A stretch of 14,698 nucleotides of DNA, taken from contig NVUS02000145.1 of assembly GCA_002402005.2 (NCBI GenBank), positions 1 through 14,698 of the forward strand, given 5' to 3'. This DNA is from OCS116 cluster bacterium (lineage in GTDB: Bacteria > Pseudomonadota > Alphaproteobacteria > Rhizobiales > OSC116). The translations under genes were made by a program, and so were the position numbers. The notes under the pieces are model-generated. The model worked only from the letters and a program-made list of their open reading frames with translations. It made no database searches and was not told the origin of the DNA. Positions 13,605-14,698 of this stretch are shown here, piece by piece (positions within the stretch are counted from its first letter, which is position 1; each line of letters opens with the position of its first letter).

Positions 13605-13633
13605 GTTCATACCTTTGGTATATTAGAGTGAAA

Positions 13634-13656
13634 GAGAGGGTGCAGAACACCCTCTC
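13634..13656 (-). terminator. Hairpin between tuf and rpsJ; possible attenuator
   Basis: Perfect 9-bp stem GAGAGGGTG / CACCCTCTC around a 5-nt loop, starting 13 nt after the tuf stop. On the minus strand only TTTC follows before mixed sequence, so termination would be weak or partial. It may set the ratio of tuf to ribosomal-protein mRNA or protect a processed 3' end of the tuf message. Confidence 0.5.
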
Positions 13657-13669
13657 CAAGTGATTGTTA

Positions 13670-14698
13670 TTACTTAGTAATTTTACCTACAACACCGGCA
13701 CCCACTGTGCGGCCACCTTCGCGGATAGAGAAGCGCAATTGCTCTTCCATAGCGATTGGTGCGATAAGTTCAATATCAATATTAACATTGTCGCCTGGCA
13801 TTACCATTTCCGTACCTTCTTGTAAAGTCACAACACCTGTTACGTCTGTTGTGCGGAAATAGAACTGTGGACGATATTTTGTAAAGAATGGAGTATGACG
13901 TCCACCTTCTTCTTTTGTAAGGATGTAAGCTTCAGCCACAAAGTTAGTATGTGGTGTGATTGAACCTGGAGCACAAAGCACTTGGCCACGTACAACATCT
14001 TCACGTTTAGTACCACGAAGTAGCACACCAACGTTATCACCAGCTTGACCACGATCAAGCAACTTACGGAACATTTCAACACCAGTACAAGTGGTTGTTG
14101 TTGTGTCTTTCATGCCTACGATTTCAATGTTGTCACCAACATTTACAACACCACGTTCAACACGGCCAGTTACCACTGTACCACGACCTGAAATTGAGAA
14201 CACATCTTCAATAGGCAATAGGAATGGAAGATCAACAGGACGATCAGGAGTTGGAATGTATGAATCAACAGCTTCCATCAATTTAATGATAGATTCTTTG
14301 CCAATTTCTGGGTCACGGCCTTCAACAGCAGCAAGCGCGCTGCCCATAACGATAGGAATATCATCACCAGGGAAATCATATTCGCTCAACAATTCACGAA
14401 TTTCCATTTCAACCAATTCAAGCAATTCTTCATCGTCAACTTGGTCAACTTTATTCATGTAGATCACAAGGTAGGGAACACCACATTGGCGTGCCAATAG
14501 GATATGCTCACGTGTTTGTGGCATAGGGCCATCAGCCGCAGACACAACCAGGATGCCACCATCCATTTGCGCAGCGCCGGTGATCATATTTTTAACATAG
14601 TCAGCATGGCCTGGGCAATCAACGTGGGCATAATGACGGTTTGTTGTTTCATATTCAACATGAGCTGTTGAAATGGTAATACCGCGTTCACGTTCTTC
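13670..14698 (-). CDS. tuf: Elongation factor Tu (5' end cut by window)
   Basis: EF-Tu, the GTPase that brings aminoacyl-tRNA to the ribosomal A site. 342 codons are visible, and comparison with E. coli EF-Tu places the first visible residue near position 55, so about 54 residues, including the P-loop, lie outside. Seen in order are the switch I end RGITIS, DCPGH (G3), NKVD (G4) and the SAL motif (G5). Next come the domain 2 and 3 signatures SISGRGTVVTGRVERG, TGVEMFRKLLD, GGRHTPFF, YRPQFYFRTTDVTG and the end IREGGRTVGAGVVGKITK. An internal ATG at 14587 is not the start; the frame continues open through the window edge. Its place before rpsJ suggests the end of an str operon (rpsL-rpsG-fusA-tuf). 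Confidence 0.98.
   Translation of the reverse strand, partial: EERERGITISTAHVEYETTNRHYAHVDCPGHADYVKNMITGAAQMDGGILVVSAADGPMPQTREHILLARQCGVPYLVIYMNKVDQVDDEELLELVEMEIRELLSEYDFPGDDIPIVMGSALAAVEGRDPEIGKESIIKLMEAVDSYIPTPDRPVDLPFLLPIEDVFSISGRGTVVTGRVERGVVNVGDNIEIVGMKDTTTTTCTGVEMFRKLLDRGQAGDNVGVLLRGTKREDVVRGQVLCAPGSITPHTNFVAEAYILTKEEGGRHTPFFTKYRPQFYFRTTDVTGVVTLQEGTEMVMPGDNVNIDIELIAPIAMEEQLRFSIREGGRTVGAGVVGKITK

Noticed and set aside
13611..13669. Promoter upstream of rpsJ (TAATAT near the start)
   Set aside because: The only -35 candidate at suitable distance, TTCTGC, is a poor match.

Overview
The window is a chromosomal core-gene block, read entirely from the minus strand. It is the end of the str operon (tuf) followed by the S10, spc and alpha ribosomal-protein clusters. 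In transcription order (high to low coordinates) the 27 genes are: tuf (5' part cut by the window), rpsJ, rplC, rplD, rplW, rplB, rpsS, rplV, rpsC, rplP, rpmC, rpsQ, rplN, rplX, rplE, rpsN, rpsH, rplF, rplR, rpsE, rpmD, rplO, secY, adk, rpsM, rpsK and rpoA (last few codons cut). No rRNA, tRNA, insertion sequence, CRISPR array or unknown gene was found. No gap exceeds about 200 bases.

The organism looks like an alphaproteobacterium of moderate-to-low GC content. The evidence is the order secY-adk-rpsM-rpsK-rpoA (no map, infA or rpmJ, and no rpsD between rpsK and rpoA), the direct tuf-rpsJ junction, an adenylate kinase with a very short LID, a one-cysteine 101-residue S14, and the RpoA N-terminus (residues 2-11, IQKNWQELIK). 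Genus cannot be named from the sequence alone.

Layout: 13605-14698 holds tuf and its intercistronic hairpin. The S10 cluster (rpsJ to rpsQ) covers about 8437-13604, and the spc ribosomal-protein part (rplN to rplO) about 4130-8366. Junctions there are mostly tight: overlaps of 1-8 nt, or gaps of 1-41 nt in which the Shine-Dalgarno often lies in the end of the upstream gene. This suggests one translationally coupled transcript. The pattern breaks at 3929-4129, where two terminator-like hairpins in tandem separate rplO from secY. secY and adk overlap by 4 nt. A further 195-nt gap (1827-2021) carries a good sigma-70-type promoter and a structured leader for rpsM-rpsK-rpoA.

Functionally, 23 of the genes make ribosomal proteins, tuf delivers aminoacyl-tRNA, secY is the Sec channel pore, adk balances adenylate nucleotides and rpoA is the alpha subunit of RNA polymerase. 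Clustering lets ribosome, secretion and transcription components follow growth rate together. I see no undescribed biological system. The items worth a second look are regulatory: the tandem terminators before secY, the rpsM leader, and several intercistronic hairpins, two of which hold a stop codon in their loop.
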